A DNA stretch of 64,000 nucleotides from Alphaproteobacteria bacterium (lineage in GTDB: Bacteria; Pseudomonadota; Alphaproteobacteria; DSM-16000; Inquilinaceae). The number at the start of each line of letters is the position of its first letter. Within the stretch, counting starts at the first letter, position 1. Below are positions 26,975-36,151 of this stretch, piece after piece. A program made the position numbers and the translations under genes. The notes beneath the pieces were generated by a model. It was not told the origin of the DNA and searched no databases. It was given only the letters and a program-made list of their open reading frames with translations. The stretch covers positions 62,001 through 126,000 of the forward strand of contig JANQGH010000059.1 of the NCBI GenBank assembly GCA_028277405.1, given 5' to 3'.

Positions 26975-27931
26975 GTGCTCTCCAGTTTCGACAAGACGGG
27001 CGAGTTCCGTTCGCTGTTTCGCCACGCCGCCGCGATGGACCATCCGCACTGGCACATCCATATCGAGATGGTCTATTGCGCGGCTGAACGGGCGACGTAC
27101 GAGTTCGCCCATCGCGAACTTGTGCTGTCGGAGGGTCAGGTCGCTGTCTTCTCGGCGATCATTCCGCACAGGGTTGTCGACAGCGACGACGACAGCCTAG
27201 TCTATGTGCTCAATCTGCCGATCGAGGTCTTTTTGAACTGGGGCTGCGCCAACACGTTCGTGTCGCGCATCCTGGGCGGCGAGATCTACGTGGCCGAGAC
27301 CCCGCACCATTATGGCGAGGCCAGCTTCGCCGCCTGGCACGGAGACCTCAATGGCGGCAACCGCCAACTGACCGATATCGCCGTCAACGAAATCTCAAGC
27401 TTTGTTCGACGGCTGTCGTTTCAGTTCGACGTTGGCGCGTTGGAGCCCGCCAAAGGCTCGCGCCGGGATGTGAAGCTGATCTCAAGCCTTCTGCCCCGGG
27501 TCATCGCGCTGCTCGCCGACGGGTCGGGCACGAACCTGACGGTGAGACGGATCGCCGAGGACATGAACCTGAACCCAAGATATCTGACGACACGATTCCG
27601 GGAACTGACAGGGCAGACGCTGGGCCAGTTCATCCGTCAGATAAGAATGGCCCGCGCCTACACGTTGCTGTGCGGCACCGACATGTCCGTGCTCGATGTC
27701 GCCATGGAGGCGGGCTTCGGGTCGCTCAGCCAGTTCTACGCGACCATCAGGGCGTCGACGCGCCGAACGCCCCAGCAACTTCGCGACCAACGCGGCGCAA
27801 TTGCCGAACAGCTCAAGACCGGCGACATGTCGCAAAATGGCACGCAGGCGCAAGGCGGCGCGTTCAGCCGTCTTGGGGTGATCACGCAGCCGCAGCCCCC
27901 GCGTGCCCCGATCGCCGGCGCCCACGGCTAG
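26975..27931 (+). CDS. AraC family transcriptional regulator, MelR-like
   Basis: This 318-residue activator has an N-terminal cupin-like sensing domain with HWHIHIEMVYCA around residue 26 and SAIIPHRVVD, the arrangement seen in melibiose regulator MelR. The C-terminal double helix-turn-helix (about residues 175-275) contains VRRIAEDMNLNPRYLTTRFR and ends in GFGSLSQFYATIRASTRRTP. A 40-residue Gln/Pro-rich tail follows. The GTG start has GGGAAGG seven bases upstream. It is divergent from the GH4/sulfatase/importer operon and is the obvious activator of it. The ligand is probably the imported sugar. Confidence 0.87.
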   Translation: MLSSFDKTGEFRSLFRHAAAMDHPHWHIHIEMVYCAAERATYEFAHRELVLSEGQVAVFSAIIPHRVVDSDDDSLVYVLNLPIEVFLNWGCANTFVSRILGGEIYVAETPHHYGEASFAAWHGDLNGGNRQLTDIAVNEISSFVRRLSFQFDVGALEPAKGSRRDVKLISSLLPRVIALLADGSGTNLTVRRIAEDMNLNPRYLTTRFRELTGQTLGQFIRQIRMARAYTLLCGTDMSVLDVAMEAGFGSLSQFYATIRASTRRTPQQLRDQRGAIAEQLKTGDMSQNGTQAQGGAFSRLGVITQPQPPRAPIAGAHG

Positions 27932-27940
27932 GTGGGTCCA

Positions 27941-28480
27941 TCAAGGCGATTTGGCAGGCACGCGAACGTAGCGAGTGCCTGGATTAGGTTTCCTAAAGAG
28001 CCACCAAGCGAAAATGCTTGAAACTGCGGCCAGGATGGCATTGCGACGGAAGAACCCTGCTTTTGCCGCGATCATGGCCTGTGCCATGACCTCATTGGCA
28101 AAGCGGAAGTCGGAGCGTTGCGGTTCGTGGCCGGGCAGATCCTGCCAGGCGAGAAACAGGAAGTCGTGGACAATAGCGGCTTCCAAATGCGGTCCAACCC
28201 TTCCCACAATCCCCCGCGCAATGCGGGGCACCGAAGCCAGATCCGTCAGCATTCCGCTCGGCACCGTGAGCCGAGTCCGCTGACCATCGACTTCGTACGA
28301 ACAGACATAGTCGCCATAAACCAGGTATTGGGCCTCTCTATCGGGATCAGACGACGCGAGGAGACGGTCGTTTGCCCGCGCGAGATATAGGTGCGTCTCG
28401 AAACGAAAGCCTGAGATACGTCGCCAGCTTGCGGGGTATGGGTTTTCGAACTCGGGCGTATAGGGCTCGAAGTTAGCCAT
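27941..28480 (-). CDS. DUF1353 family protein
   Basis: This 179-residue protein of unknown function carries the DUF1353 core: VPSGMLTDLASVPRI around residue 75, then VGRVGPHLEAAIVHDFLF. A hydrophobic segment near the C terminus (AILAAVSSIFAWWLF) may anchor it in the membrane. DUF1353 proteins occur often in phage and prophage genomes as well as in chromosomes; the function is not established. The gene is convergent with the AraC gene and stands at the edge of an accessory-looking patch with a broken membrane protein, which fits a prophage or island remnant. Confidence 0.75.
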   Translation of the reverse strand: MANFEPYTPEFENPYPASWRRISGFRFETHLYLARANDRLLASSDPDREAQYLVYGDYVCSYEVDGQRTRLTVPSGMLTDLASVPRIARGIVGRVGPHLEAAIVHDFLFLAWQDLPGHEPQRSDFRFANEVMAQAMIAAKAGFFRRNAILAAVSSIFAWWLFRKPNPGTRYVRVPAKSP

Positions 28481-28693
28481 CTATCAACTCCATCGCCTCG
28501 CCGATCTCAACATCGCGACCGCGGATCGACCGAAAGTATGTCGATTTTGCTCTTTATGCCCGATTTGGATGTGGGGTTTGCCACAGCGACCGGCGATTTT
28601 GGGCGCCTAGAGGTCGCCCGACACGCCGCGCGAAAACCGGCAGGAGGCCTGCAGTCGACGCAACACGGACTTCCGCGCGAGGAGGGACAGGTT

Positions 28694-28972
28694 ATGGCCG
28701 ATAGCGGTACCGTTGCAGCAAGTGAACTGCTGAAGGACTGGCACACGCGTGTCCACAAGCTGGAGAAGGCTCACTTTAGAAGCGCGTCCGCGTGCAGAAA
28801 CTTCAACTACATCCTTGGCATCCCGCTTGTGATCCTAACAAGCGTGGTGGCCTCTGAAGTCTACGAGGCGGTTCGCCTTCACGCGATCGAGCAGTACCCT
28901 TGGAATGGTATCGAGGGTGCGAAGTCTTTGAATGGCACAGGTGCTGAAACGCCACCGGTCGATACTGACTGA
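28694..28972 (+). CDS. Truncated SLATT-domain-like membrane protein
   Basis: This 92-residue reading frame has an ATG behind GGAGGGACAGG. The first 60 residues resemble the start of a SLATT domain: LLKDWHTRVHKLEKAHFRSA, then a single hydrophobic helix in NYILGIPLVILTSVVASEV. SLATT proteins are two-helix membrane effectors linked to nucleotide-sensing defence systems. The second helix and the cytoplasmic tail are missing. The sequence after about residue 58 changes to polar, unrelated residues (NGTGAETPPVDTD) and stops. It is most simply a remnant cut by an insertion or deletion. No partner sensor or nucleotidyltransferase gene is next to it. Assignment is by motif memory and moderate. Confidence 0.5.
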   Translation: MADSGTVAASELLKDWHTRVHKLEKAHFRSASACRNFNYILGIPLVILTSVVASEVYEAVRLHAIEQYPWNGIEGAKSLNGTGAETPPVDTD

Positions 28973-29380
28973 ACTGGCCCCGTTTGGTAGGGTCGTCGCG
29001 CCTGGAGGGCGGTTTGACTCTGGGATCACCGTCTGTCCCCCCATTATAGATTCGTTCGGTGCCCCGTTGCTTGCGCCACTTTGGAATCGACAAGCAGGAT
29101 CCGCGGTCGGACGGGCGATCCAATGGTGGGACAAATTGTCCTGAGTTGGCGATAGTCGCGGGTTCCGGCCGGTTTCGGCGGTAACTCACGCTGTGCAAGA
29201 GAGTCGACGACTGGAACATGGCTTCGTCCCGACCATTTTATCGGCGGGGGACGGGCTGAGTTCCGTTTCGGTTGCAATCGGCGAATGGCGATGGCTGCTC
29301 TTGAGGGCGGCGGTGCCGATTGGACGGCGGCCGCTCGGCAATCGCGCCCCTTCGGGCAATCTGCGGGAAGGGAACCGATC
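28973..29380. other. Unexplained 408-base region before adhP
   Basis: No gene could be supported here. A rightward open stretch ends at 29144 (IQWWDKLS) without a family match, and its stop overlaps a perfect palindrome GGACAA-A-TTGTCC at 29129-29141. The region starts where the SLATT-like frame loses its homology. It may be the scar of a mobile element, but no terminal repeats or target duplication were found. The last part should contain the adhP promoter; a GGGAAGGGAA ribosome binding site is at 29365-29374. No FNR-type box was found in it. Confidence 0.4.
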
Positions 29381-30406
29381 GTGCAGAGCACAATGCGAGC
29401 GGCCGTTGTCACCGAACTGGGCGCGCCCTTGGAAATTCGCGAGGTCGATCGGCCTGATCCCGGCCCCGGCGAAATCCTGGTCGCTATCGAAGCGTCCGGT
29501 GTTTGCCACACGGATCTGCATGCCGCTGAGGGCGATTGGCCGGTCAAGCCGACGCCGCCCTTCATCCCCGGGCACGAGGGGGTCGGCACGGTCGCCGCGA
29601 CGGGGCCGGGCGTCACCCTGGTCAAGGAGGGCGACAGGGTCGGCGTACCGTGGCTCTATTCGGCCTGCGGCCATTGCGAACATTGCGTCGGCGGCTGGGA
29701 GACCTTGTGCGCCAGCCAGCAAAACACCGGCTATTCAGTCAATGGCGGCTTTGCCGACTATGTGTTGGCCGACCCCAACTATGTCGGCCATCTGCCCGAC
29801 GGGCTGGACTTCGGGGCTGCGGCCCCGGTTCTGTGCGCCGGCCTGACGGTCTACAAGGGTCTGAAAGAGACCGAGGTGAAGCCCGGCCAATGGGTGGCGG
29901 TCACCGGCATCGGCGGGCTGGGCCACATGGCCGTGCAATACGCCAAGCTGATGGGCATGCGCTGCGTCGCGGTCGACGTCGCCGAAGACAAGCTCGCGCT
30001 CGCCCGTGATCTCGGCGCCGACGAGGTCGTCAACGCGGCCGAGGAAGACCCGATCGCCCGCATTACCAAGGAGCTTGGCGGCGTCCACGGGGTGCTGGCG
30101 ACCGCCGTCAACACGGCGTCGTTTCATCAGGCGGTCGGCATGCTGCGCAGCCACGGCACCATGTCGCTGGTCGGCCTGCCGCCCGGCACCTTCCCGACAC
30201 CGGTCTTCGATCTGGTTCTGAAGCGGCTGACCGTTCGCGGCTCGATCGTCGGCAACCGCCAGGACCTGATCGAGGCCCTCGACTTCGCCGGCGCCGGTCT
30301 GGTCGCACCCCATTTCGCCTGGGAGAAGCTGGAGAACATCAACAGCGTTATGGAGCGCTTGAAGAACGGCGAGATCACCGGCCGCATTGTGCTGGACATG
30401 AATTGA
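29381..30406 (+). CDS. adhP: Zinc-dependent alcohol dehydrogenase AdhP
   Basis: This 341-residue NAD-dependent alcohol dehydrogenase matches the usual AdhP length. Catalytic zinc ligands are in GVCHTD and PGHEGVG; the structural zinc site is the four-cysteine stretch CGHCEHCVGGWETLC. The Rossmann motif is GIGGLGHMAVQYA. It interconverts ethanol and acetaldehyde and is fermentative when paired with pyruvate formate-lyase. The GTG at 29381 is eight bases from AAGGGAA; an ATG at 29393 (MRAAVV) also fits. It is followed after 126 bases by pflB, with an FNR-type box in between. Confidence 0.9.
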   Translation: MQSTMRAAVVTELGAPLEIREVDRPDPGPGEILVAIEASGVCHTDLHAAEGDWPVKPTPPFIPGHEGVGTVAATGPGVTLVKEGDRVGVPWLYSACGHCEHCVGGWETLCASQQNTGYSVNGGFADYVLADPNYVGHLPDGLDFGAAAPVLCAGLTVYKGLKETEVKPGQWVAVTGIGGLGHMAVQYAKLMGMRCVAVDVAEDKLALARDLGADEVVNAAEEDPIARITKELGGVHGVLATAVNTASFHQAVGMLRSHGTMSLVGLPPGTFPTPVFDLVLKRLTVRGSIVGNRQDLIEALDFAGAGLVAPHFAWEKLENINSVMERLKNGEITGRIVLDMN

Positions 30407-30428
30407 GACGCGGAATCCGTGGTCTCGT

Positions 30429-30442
30429 TTGATCAACGTCAA
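30429..30442 (+). promoter_or_regulatory. FNR/FixK-type box upstream of pflB
   Basis: TTGAT-CAAC-GTCAA matches the FNR/FnrL/FixK consensus TTGAT-N4-ATCAA with one change that alphaproteobacterial FixK sites tolerate. It is centred about 97 bases before the pflB ATG, consistent with an activated promoter whose start lies near 30475-30480. It implies oxygen-limited induction of the pflB-pflA unit. Confidence 0.65.
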
Positions 30443-30532
30443 TGCGGACCGTGAGGACGGTTTTTAGGGTTCGCGGCAGGGTAGGGGGCGTGTGCCCGCC
30501 CAGCCATCGACACCATGCATGAGAGGGGCGCC

Positions 30533-32806
30533 ATGCTCGATCAATCCCCATCCGCTGGAACCATCACCGACGGCCCCTGGACGGGCTTTGCGTCGGGGGA
30601 CTGGACGAAGACGATCAACGTCCGGGACTTCATTCAGGCCAACTACGAGCCTTACGAGGGCGACGCGGCGTTTCTGGTCGGACCCACCGCGCGCACAAGC
30701 GCGCTTTGGGCCAAGGTCGTCGACCTCTACGCCGCCGAGCGCGAGAAGGGCGTGCTGGACGTTGATCCCTCCACGCCGGCCGGTATCACCGCGTTCGGGC
30801 CCGGCTACATCGATCAGGCCAACGAGAAGATCGTCGGGCTGCAAACCGATGCGCCGCTGAAACGGGCGATCTTCCCCAACGGCGGCATCCGGACCGTGAA
30901 TGCCGGGCTCGAGGCTTACGGTTACACGCCGGACCCCGAGATCACCAAGATCTACACCGACTATCGCAAGACCCATAATCAGGGCGTGTTCGACGCCTAC
31001 ACGTCGGAAATCCGCAACGCAAGGCGGTCGGGTATTGTCACCGGACTGCCGGACGCCTATGGCCGCGGCCGCATCATCGGCGACTACCGGCGCGTTGTGC
31101 TGTACGGCGTCGAGATGCTGATCGGCGACAAGCAGGACCAACTGGCCTCGCTCGAACTGGACACCATGACCGAGGAGACCATCCGGCTTCGCGAGGAGAT
31201 CGCCGACCAGATCAAGGCGTTGGCCGAGCTGGTTGCGATGGCCGAGAGCTACGGCTTCAACATCTCCCAGCCGGCGCGAAACGCCCATGAAGCGATCCAA
31301 TGGACCTATTTTGCCTATCTGGGTGCGATCAAGGACCAGAATGGCGCGGCCATGTCGGTCGGCCGGGTCGCCACCTTCCTCGACATCTTCATCCAGCGCG
31401 ACCTGGCGGCGGGCTTCGTCACCGAAACGGACGCGCAGGAGCTGATCGACGATCTGGTGATCAAGCTGCGGCTGGTGCGTTTCCTGCGCACGCCGGACTA
31501 TGAGGCGCTGTTCACCGGCGACCCGGTTTGGGCGACCGAATGCCTGGGCGGCATCGGCGAGGATGGCCGCCCTCTGGTCACCCGCTCCAGCTTCCGCTTC
31601 CTGCAAACGCTTTACAATCTGGGCCCGGCGCCGGAGCCGAACCTGACGGTGCTATGGTCCAACGAGCTGCCGGACGGTTTTAAGGATTTCTGCGCCAAGA
31701 CCTCGATCGATACGTCGTCGATCCAGTACGAAAACGACGATCTGATGCGGCCCATGTGGGGCGACGATTACGGCATCGCCTGCTGCGTGTCGGCGATGCG
31801 CATCGGCAAGCAGATGCAGTTCTTCGGTGCCCGCGTCAATCTGGCCAAGGCCCTGCTCTATGCCATCAACGGCGGCCGTGACGAGGTCTCCGGCGATCAG
31901 GTCGGCCCGGCGATGGAGCCGATCCGGTCCGACGTCCTAGACTATGAAGAGGTCATGGAACGGTATGACCACTTCCTCGACTGGCTGGCCAAGGTCTACG
32001 TCCAGGCCCTGAACATCATCCATTTCATGCACGACAAGTACAACTACGAGCGCCTGGAGATGGCGCTGCATGATCGGGATGTGTATCGGACCATGGCCTG
32101 CGGCATCGCCGGCCTGTCTGTGGTCGCCGACAGCCTGGCGGCGATCCGTTACGGCACCGTGCGCGTGATCCGTGACGTGAACGGGCTGGCGGTCGACTAT
32201 GATGTCCAGGGCGCCGATATCCCGGCGTTCGGCAACAACGACCCGCGCGCCGACGATTTGGCCGTCGAGATCGTCACGACCTTTATGCACAAGGTGCGCC
32301 ACAACCCGACCTATCGCGCCGCGGCCCATACCCAGTCGGTACTGACGATCACCTCGAACGTGGTCTACGGCAAGAAGACCGGCGCGACGCCCGATGGCCG
32401 CAAGGCCGGCGAGCCGTTCGCCCCGGGCGCCAATCCGATGCATGGGCGCGATCGCCTCGGCGCCATCGCTTCGGCGTCATCCGTCGCCAAGCTGCCGTAC
32501 GAGCATGCGCAGGACGGCATCTCCTACACCTTCTCCATCGTGCCCGGCGCGCTCGGCCGCGTCGAGGAGGACCAGGTCGCCAATCTGCGCACGATCATCG
32601 CGAAGTTCGCCGACGACCAGGGCCACCACATCAACGTGAATGTCTTCAACCGCGACACCTTGCGCGATGCGATGGACCATCCGGAGAAGTACCCGCAACT
32701 GACGGTTCGGGTCTCCGGCTATGCGGTGAACTTCGTCAAGCTCACCCGCGAGCAGCAGGAAGAGGTGTTGAGCCGCACCTTTCATGAAGGGTTGGGTAGC
32801 GCCTGA
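30533..32806 (+). CDS. pflB: Formate C-acetyltransferase (pyruvate formate-lyase)
   Basis: This 757-residue glycyl-radical enzyme converts pyruvate and CoA to acetyl-CoA and formate without oxygen. The two active-site cysteines Cys417-Cys418 lie in GIACCVSAM and the radical glycine Gly729 in RVSGYAV. Numbering is nearly that of E. coli PflB (418, 419, 734). The N terminus from the 30533 ATG ([18 protein letters not shown]) aligns with E. coli. An earlier ATG at 30515 is less likely because GAGAGGGG lies just before 30533. Its activase gene follows. Together with adhP it makes an anaerobic pyruvate-to-ethanol and formate route. PFL is present in only some alphaproteobacteria. Confidence 0.95.
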   Translation: MLDQSPSAGTITDGPWTGFASGDWTKTINVRDFIQANYEPYEGDAAFLVGPTARTSALWAKVVDLYAAEREKGVLDVDPSTPAGITAFGPGYIDQANEKIVGLQTDAPLKRAIFPNGGIRTVNAGLEAYGYTPDPEITKIYTDYRKTHNQGVFDAYTSEIRNARRSGIVTGLPDAYGRGRIIGDYRRVVLYGVEMLIGDKQDQLASLELDTMTEETIRLREEIADQIKALAELVAMAESYGFNISQPARNAHEAIQWTYFAYLGAIKDQNGAAMSVGRVATFLDIFIQRDLAAGFVTETDAQELIDDLVIKLRLVRFLRTPDYEALFTGDPVWATECLGGIGEDGRPLVTRSSFRFLQTLYNLGPAPEPNLTVLWSNELPDGFKDFCAKTSIDTSSIQYENDDLMRPMWGDDYGIACCVSAMRIGKQMQFFGARVNLAKALLYAINGGRDEVSGDQVGPAMEPIRSDVLDYEEVMERYDHFLDWLAKVYVQALNIIHFMHDKYNYERLEMALHDRDVYRTMACGIAGLSVVADSLAAIRYGTVRVIRDVNGLAVDYDVQGADIPAFGNNDPRADDLAVEIVTTFMHKVRHNPTYRAAAHTQSVLTITSNVVYGKKTGATPDGRKAGEPFAPGANPMHGRDRLGAIASASSVAKLPYEHAQDGISYTFSIVPGALGRVEEDQVANLRTIIAKFADDQGHHINVNVFNRDTLRDAMDHPEKYPQLTVRVSGYAVNFVKLTREQQEEVLSRTFHEGLGSA

Positions 32807-32814
32807 CGCTTTAA

Positions 32815-32842
32815 GGGTATCCGGGCGAAGGCCTGGATACCC
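32815..32842 (+). promoter_or_regulatory. Hairpin between pflB and pflA
   Basis: GGGTATCCGGGC and GCCTGGATACCC form a 12-pair stem (one G-U) around the tetraloop GAAG, starting nine bases after the pflB stop. There is no following T-run. It probably stabilises the pflB message and lowers pflA output, since little activase is needed. Confidence 0.65.
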
Positions 32843-32884
32843 ACCCTTCCGAAACCGGTGCCCAATACCGTCGATGGAGCGGCC

Positions 32885-33724
32885 GTGGCCACGAAGACGC
32901 CGCATCTGACGCAACTGGCCAGCCACCGCTATGCGCTGCAGCACAACACGCTTGAGACCCCGTCCGTCGCCAATCTCGATCCGCGCCTGCGCGACTCGCA
33001 CGCCGGCTACATTCATTCGATCGAAACGGCCGGCACGCTCGACGGCCCGGGCATCCGCTTTGTCGCGTTCCTGTCCGGCTGCCATTTCCGCTGCCAGTAC
33101 TGCCACAACCCCGACACCTGGAAACTGAAGCACGGGGTTCACGTCACCGTCGACGACATGATGGAAGAGATCGAGCGCTATGCCGACTTCCTGATCGACT
33201 ATCGCGGCGGGGTTACCCTGTCGGGCGGCGAGGTGATGGTGCAGGCGAAGTTCGCCGCCACGCTGGTGCGGCGGATCAAACAGCGCGGCATCCATGTGGC
33301 GATCGACACCAACGGCTATCTCGGCCATCAGGTCGGCGCGCAAATGATGCGCGACGTCGATCTCTGGCTGCTCGACATCAAGGCCTTCGACGACGATTTG
33401 CACAAGCGCGTGACCGGCCAGTCAAACGCCCCCGTGCTCGATTTCGCCCGCCGCCTGTCGGATGAGGGCGAGCGGACCTGGATCCGGTTCGTGCTCGTGC
33501 CAGGCCTGACGGACGATGCCGATGATATCGAGCGGCTGGCCGACTTTGTCGCCGCGCTGAAGACCGTGGAACGGGTCGAGGTGCTGCGCTTTCACCAGAT
33601 GGGCGCCTACAAGTGGCGCGAGTTGGGCCTGGACTACAAGCTCAGCGACACCGACGCGCCGAGCGACGACCTGATCAACCGCGTCTGGCACCAGTTTTCG
33701 GCCAGGGGCCTGAGGGTCTATTGA
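32885..33724 (+). CDS. pflA: Pyruvate formate-lyase activating enzyme
   Basis: This radical-SAM protein of about 279 residues installs the glycyl radical on PflB. The cluster motif CHFRCQYC (CxxxCxxC) lies at residues 66-73 from the GTG chosen. TLDGPGIRFVAFLSG precedes it and LSGGEVMVQ follows, as in E. coli PflA. It has about 35 more N-terminal residues than E. coli. GTG 32885 has GGAG five bases upstream; an upstream GTG at 32858 has no such site. It is adjacent to pflB in the same orientation and so certainly acts on it. Confidence 0.93.
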   Translation: MATKTPHLTQLASHRYALQHNTLETPSVANLDPRLRDSHAGYIHSIETAGTLDGPGIRFVAFLSGCHFRCQYCHNPDTWKLKHGVHVTVDDMMEEIERYADFLIDYRGGVTLSGGEVMVQAKFAATLVRRIKQRGIHVAIDTNGYLGHQVGAQMMRDVDLWLLDIKAFDDDLHKRVTGQSNAPVLDFARRLSDEGERTWIRFVLVPGLTDDADDIERLADFVAALKTVERVEVLRFHQMGAYKWRELGLDYKLSDTDAPSDDLINRVWHQFSARGLRVY

Positions 33725-33758
33725 CCGGGCCTGCGCGGCCATTCGGCGGGCCGGTTCA
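33721..33758. terminator. Possible bidirectional terminator between pflA and the hydrolase gene
   Basis: TTGACCGGGCC and GGCCGGTTCAA form an imperfect inverted repeat covering the stop codons of two convergent genes. The pairing is interrupted, so this is a moderate candidate. Confidence 0.35.
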
Positions 33759-34706
33759 ACCCTGCAACTGCTCCCACAGGATCCGATCACGTTCCGCCGT
33801 CCAGATCCGGGGCGTGTCCATGCCCCTCGCCTCGTCATAGGCCCGCGAGACATTGAAGGGCAGGCAGTGTTCGTAGATGGCGAAGTCTTTGAACTTGTCG
33901 TCACATTCGGCGCGGACCGCGTCCCAGGCCTCCTTCAGGCTGCCGCCGCGGGCGGCCACGCGCTTGGCGGGCAGGTAGGTGCTGGTTAGGAAGTCGCGGG
34001 TGCTTTCGATCGCGGCGTTGACCATGTCGCGGCCGACCAACGCGTCGCCTCGACCCGGCGCGATGGCGTCGACGTCATAGGCCCTGACCGCGTCCAGGGT
34101 GGCGCCCCAATCCGAAAAATGGGCATCGCCGCAATAGCAGGCGGAGCGGTATTCGACGATGTCGCCGGTGAACATGACGTTCTGGTCGGGCACCGAGATC
34201 ACGATGTCGCCGGCGGTATGGGCGCGGCCCAGATGTTTCAGGTCGACCCGCCGCTTGCCCAGATAGACTGTCATGCCGTCGCTGAAGGTCGTGGTCGGCC
34301 AGGTCAGCCCCGGGATGCTCTCATGCCCTTCGAACAGCCGGGGGAAGCGCTGGAACTCGCTGTCCCAGTCCTCCTGGCCGCGTTCGGCCACCATCGCCCG
34401 GGCTTTGTCCGACATGATGATCTGGCCGGCCCCATAGGCCGACGCGCCGAGCACGCGCACGGCGTGATAGTGGGTCATCACGACATGGCTGATCGGCTTG
34501 TCCGTGACCTCGCGGACCTTCTCGATCACCTTGGCGGCCAGCCGGGGGGTGGCCTGCGCCTCGATGATCATGACGCTGTCGTCGCCGATGATCACGCCGG
34601 AGTTCGGATCGCCCTCGGCCGTGAAGGCCCACAGCCCGTCGCCGACCTCCGCGAACGTAATCGCCTTTTCGGTCATATCGGCGGCGGATGCGAATGCCTT
34701 GGACAT
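33756..34706 (-). CDS. Metallo-beta-lactamase-fold hydrolase
   Basis: This 316-residue protein has an MBL-fold core. The first metal motif is THYHAVRVLGASAYG, a variant in which the usual aspartate of HxHxD is replaced. Later sites are GRAHTAGD and FTGDIVEYRSACYCGDAH. It lacks a signal peptide. GGGGAG precedes the ATG. It follows fahA in the homogentisate operon, separated by 82 bases, so it may hydrolyse a thioester or lactone linked to aromatic degradation. The family also includes quinoprotein-associated hydrolases, and no specific reaction can be assigned. The altered motif suggests a changed metal site. Confidence 0.8.
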   Translation of the reverse strand: MSKAFASAADMTEKAITFAEVGDGLWAFTAEGDPNSGVIIGDDSVMIIEAQATPRLAAKVIEKVREVTDKPISHVVMTHYHAVRVLGASAYGAGQIIMSDKARAMVAERGQEDWDSEFQRFPRLFEGHESIPGLTWPTTTFSDGMTVYLGKRRVDLKHLGRAHTAGDIVISVPDQNVMFTGDIVEYRSACYCGDAHFSDWGATLDAVRAYDVDAIAPGRGDALVGRDMVNAAIESTRDFLTSTYLPAKRVAARGGSLKEAWDAVRAECDDKFKDFAIYEHCLPFNVSRAYDEARGMDTPRIWTAERDRILWEQLQG

Positions 34707-34788
34707 GGTTTTCTCCCCTGTTCCGGGCGTGGTCCCGGCACCTAATGGTGGATCGTGTGTTCAGAATTTCGTCGGGCTTCGATTTTGC

Positions 34789-36048
34789 TCAGCGCGCATA
34801 GGGATCGTCCAGCGCCGGCACGATGGTGCCGACACAAGGGCCGAACCCGATGGTGTAGCCGTCGCCATGCGCGGCGCCGGTCAGGCCCAGCGTATCGCCG
34901 TCTTCAAGGAACCGTCGCTGCTCGCCTGTCTCCAGCGTGATCGGCTCCTTGCCGCCCCAACTCAGCTCCAGCAGTGAACCGCGCTCCGGCTTGGTGGAGC
35001 CCGAGATCGTGCCGGAGCCCAGCAGATCCCCGACCCTCATCGGGCAGCCGGAGGTCGTGTGGTGGGCCAGTTGCTGGGCGGCGGAGTAGTAGATCTCTCG
35101 ATAGTTCGTCCGCGCGATCGTGGTCGCCGGCTTGCCCTCCGGCGCCAGGGTCACGGCGAGGTCGATGTCGTACAGCATCGGCCCGACATCGGCGAGGTGG
35201 GGCAGCAGCGCCTTCTCGCGCGTCGGCGCGTCGGCGCGAAACGGTTCCAGCGCGGCCTTGGTGACGATCCAGGGCGAGATGGTCGTGGCCGTGGCCTTGG
35301 CCTGAAAGGGGCCAAGCGGCTGATACTCCCAGGCCTGGATGTCGCGGGCCGACCAGTCGTTCAGCAGGACATAGCCGAAGATCGCGTCGTCCGCCTCCTT
35401 AACCGAGATCGGCCCGTCCGACGCCGTGCCGACGATGGCTCCCATCTCAAGCTCCAGATCGAAGCGCGCACTGGGCTGAAAGCGCGGCTCTTCGGCGTCG
35501 CGCGGCTTCACCTGGCCGCAGGGGCGCCGAACGTCGGTGCCGGAGACGACAACGGAAGACGCTCGGCCGTTATAGCCGATCGGCAGGTGCAGCCAGTTGG
35601 GCGGCAGCGCGTTTTCCGGGCCGCGAAACATCGTACCGACATTGAGCGCGTGGTTCTTGCCGGCGTAGAAGTCGGTATATTCCGCCACCCGGAACGGCAG
35701 GTGCAGGTCGGCATCCGCCTGGTCGACCAGCAGCGGTTCCACTTCGGCTCGTTCAGCGGCGCCTTCAGAAAGCAGAGTGATCAAGCGGGCCCGCAAGGCC
35801 GCCCAGGCCTCGGGCCCCAGCGCCATGAACCCGTTCCAAGCGGGGGCGTCAAAGACGGCTTTGTCGCCCATGCGCACCAGGCCCGCCGCTTCGGCGGCCG
35901 CCATGTCCAGGATCTTATCGCCGATCGCCACGCCACAGCGCGGTTCCAACATCGCCGTGGAAAACACGCCATAGGGCAGATTGTTGACGGGAAAGGGCGT
36001 GTCGGCGTCGTTCGCACGCGCCACCCATGAGCGGATGAGCTGGGTCAT
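34789..36048 (-). CDS. fahA: Fumarylacetoacetase
   Basis: This 419-residue enzyme catalyses the last step of tyrosine/phenylalanine degradation, splitting fumarylacetoacetate to fumarate and acetoacetate. It opens with SWVARANDADTPFPVNNLPY, and the active-site region YTDFYAGKNHALNVGTMFRG and LLNDWSARDIQAWEYQPLGP carry the metal and catalytic residues of the family. Length is standard. It lies just downstream of hmgA in the same direction. Maleylacetoacetate isomerase, the intermediate enzyme, is not in the window. Confidence 0.95.
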   Translation of the reverse strand: MTQLIRSWVARANDADTPFPVNNLPYGVFSTAMLEPRCGVAIGDKILDMAAAEAAGLVRMGDKAVFDAPAWNGFMALGPEAWAALRARLITLLSEGAAERAEVEPLLVDQADADLHLPFRVAEYTDFYAGKNHALNVGTMFRGPENALPPNWLHLPIGYNGRASSVVVSGTDVRRPCGQVKPRDAEEPRFQPSARFDLELEMGAIVGTASDGPISVKEADDAIFGYVLLNDWSARDIQAWEYQPLGPFQAKATATTISPWIVTKAALEPFRADAPTREKALLPHLADVGPMLYDIDLAVTLAPEGKPATTIARTNYREIYYSAAQQLAHHTTSGCPMRVGDLLGSGTISGSTKPERGSLLELSWGGKEPITLETGEQRRFLEDGDTLGLTGAAHGDGYTIGFGPCVGTIVPALDDPYAR

Positions 36049-36151
36049 CGCGGGTCTTTACCTGTCTGGGTTCGGTTCAAAATCGTCGCTGCTAGCCGGA
36101 CGGCGCATCATGGCATCAAAGTCTCGGGCTGTCGTGCGCAGTTGCCGGGGC

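Noticed and set aside
28932..29144. Plus-strand frame of 70 codons after the SLATT-like gene
   Set aside because: No ribosome binding site, no recognisable domain, and unusual composition; kept only as part of the unexplained region.
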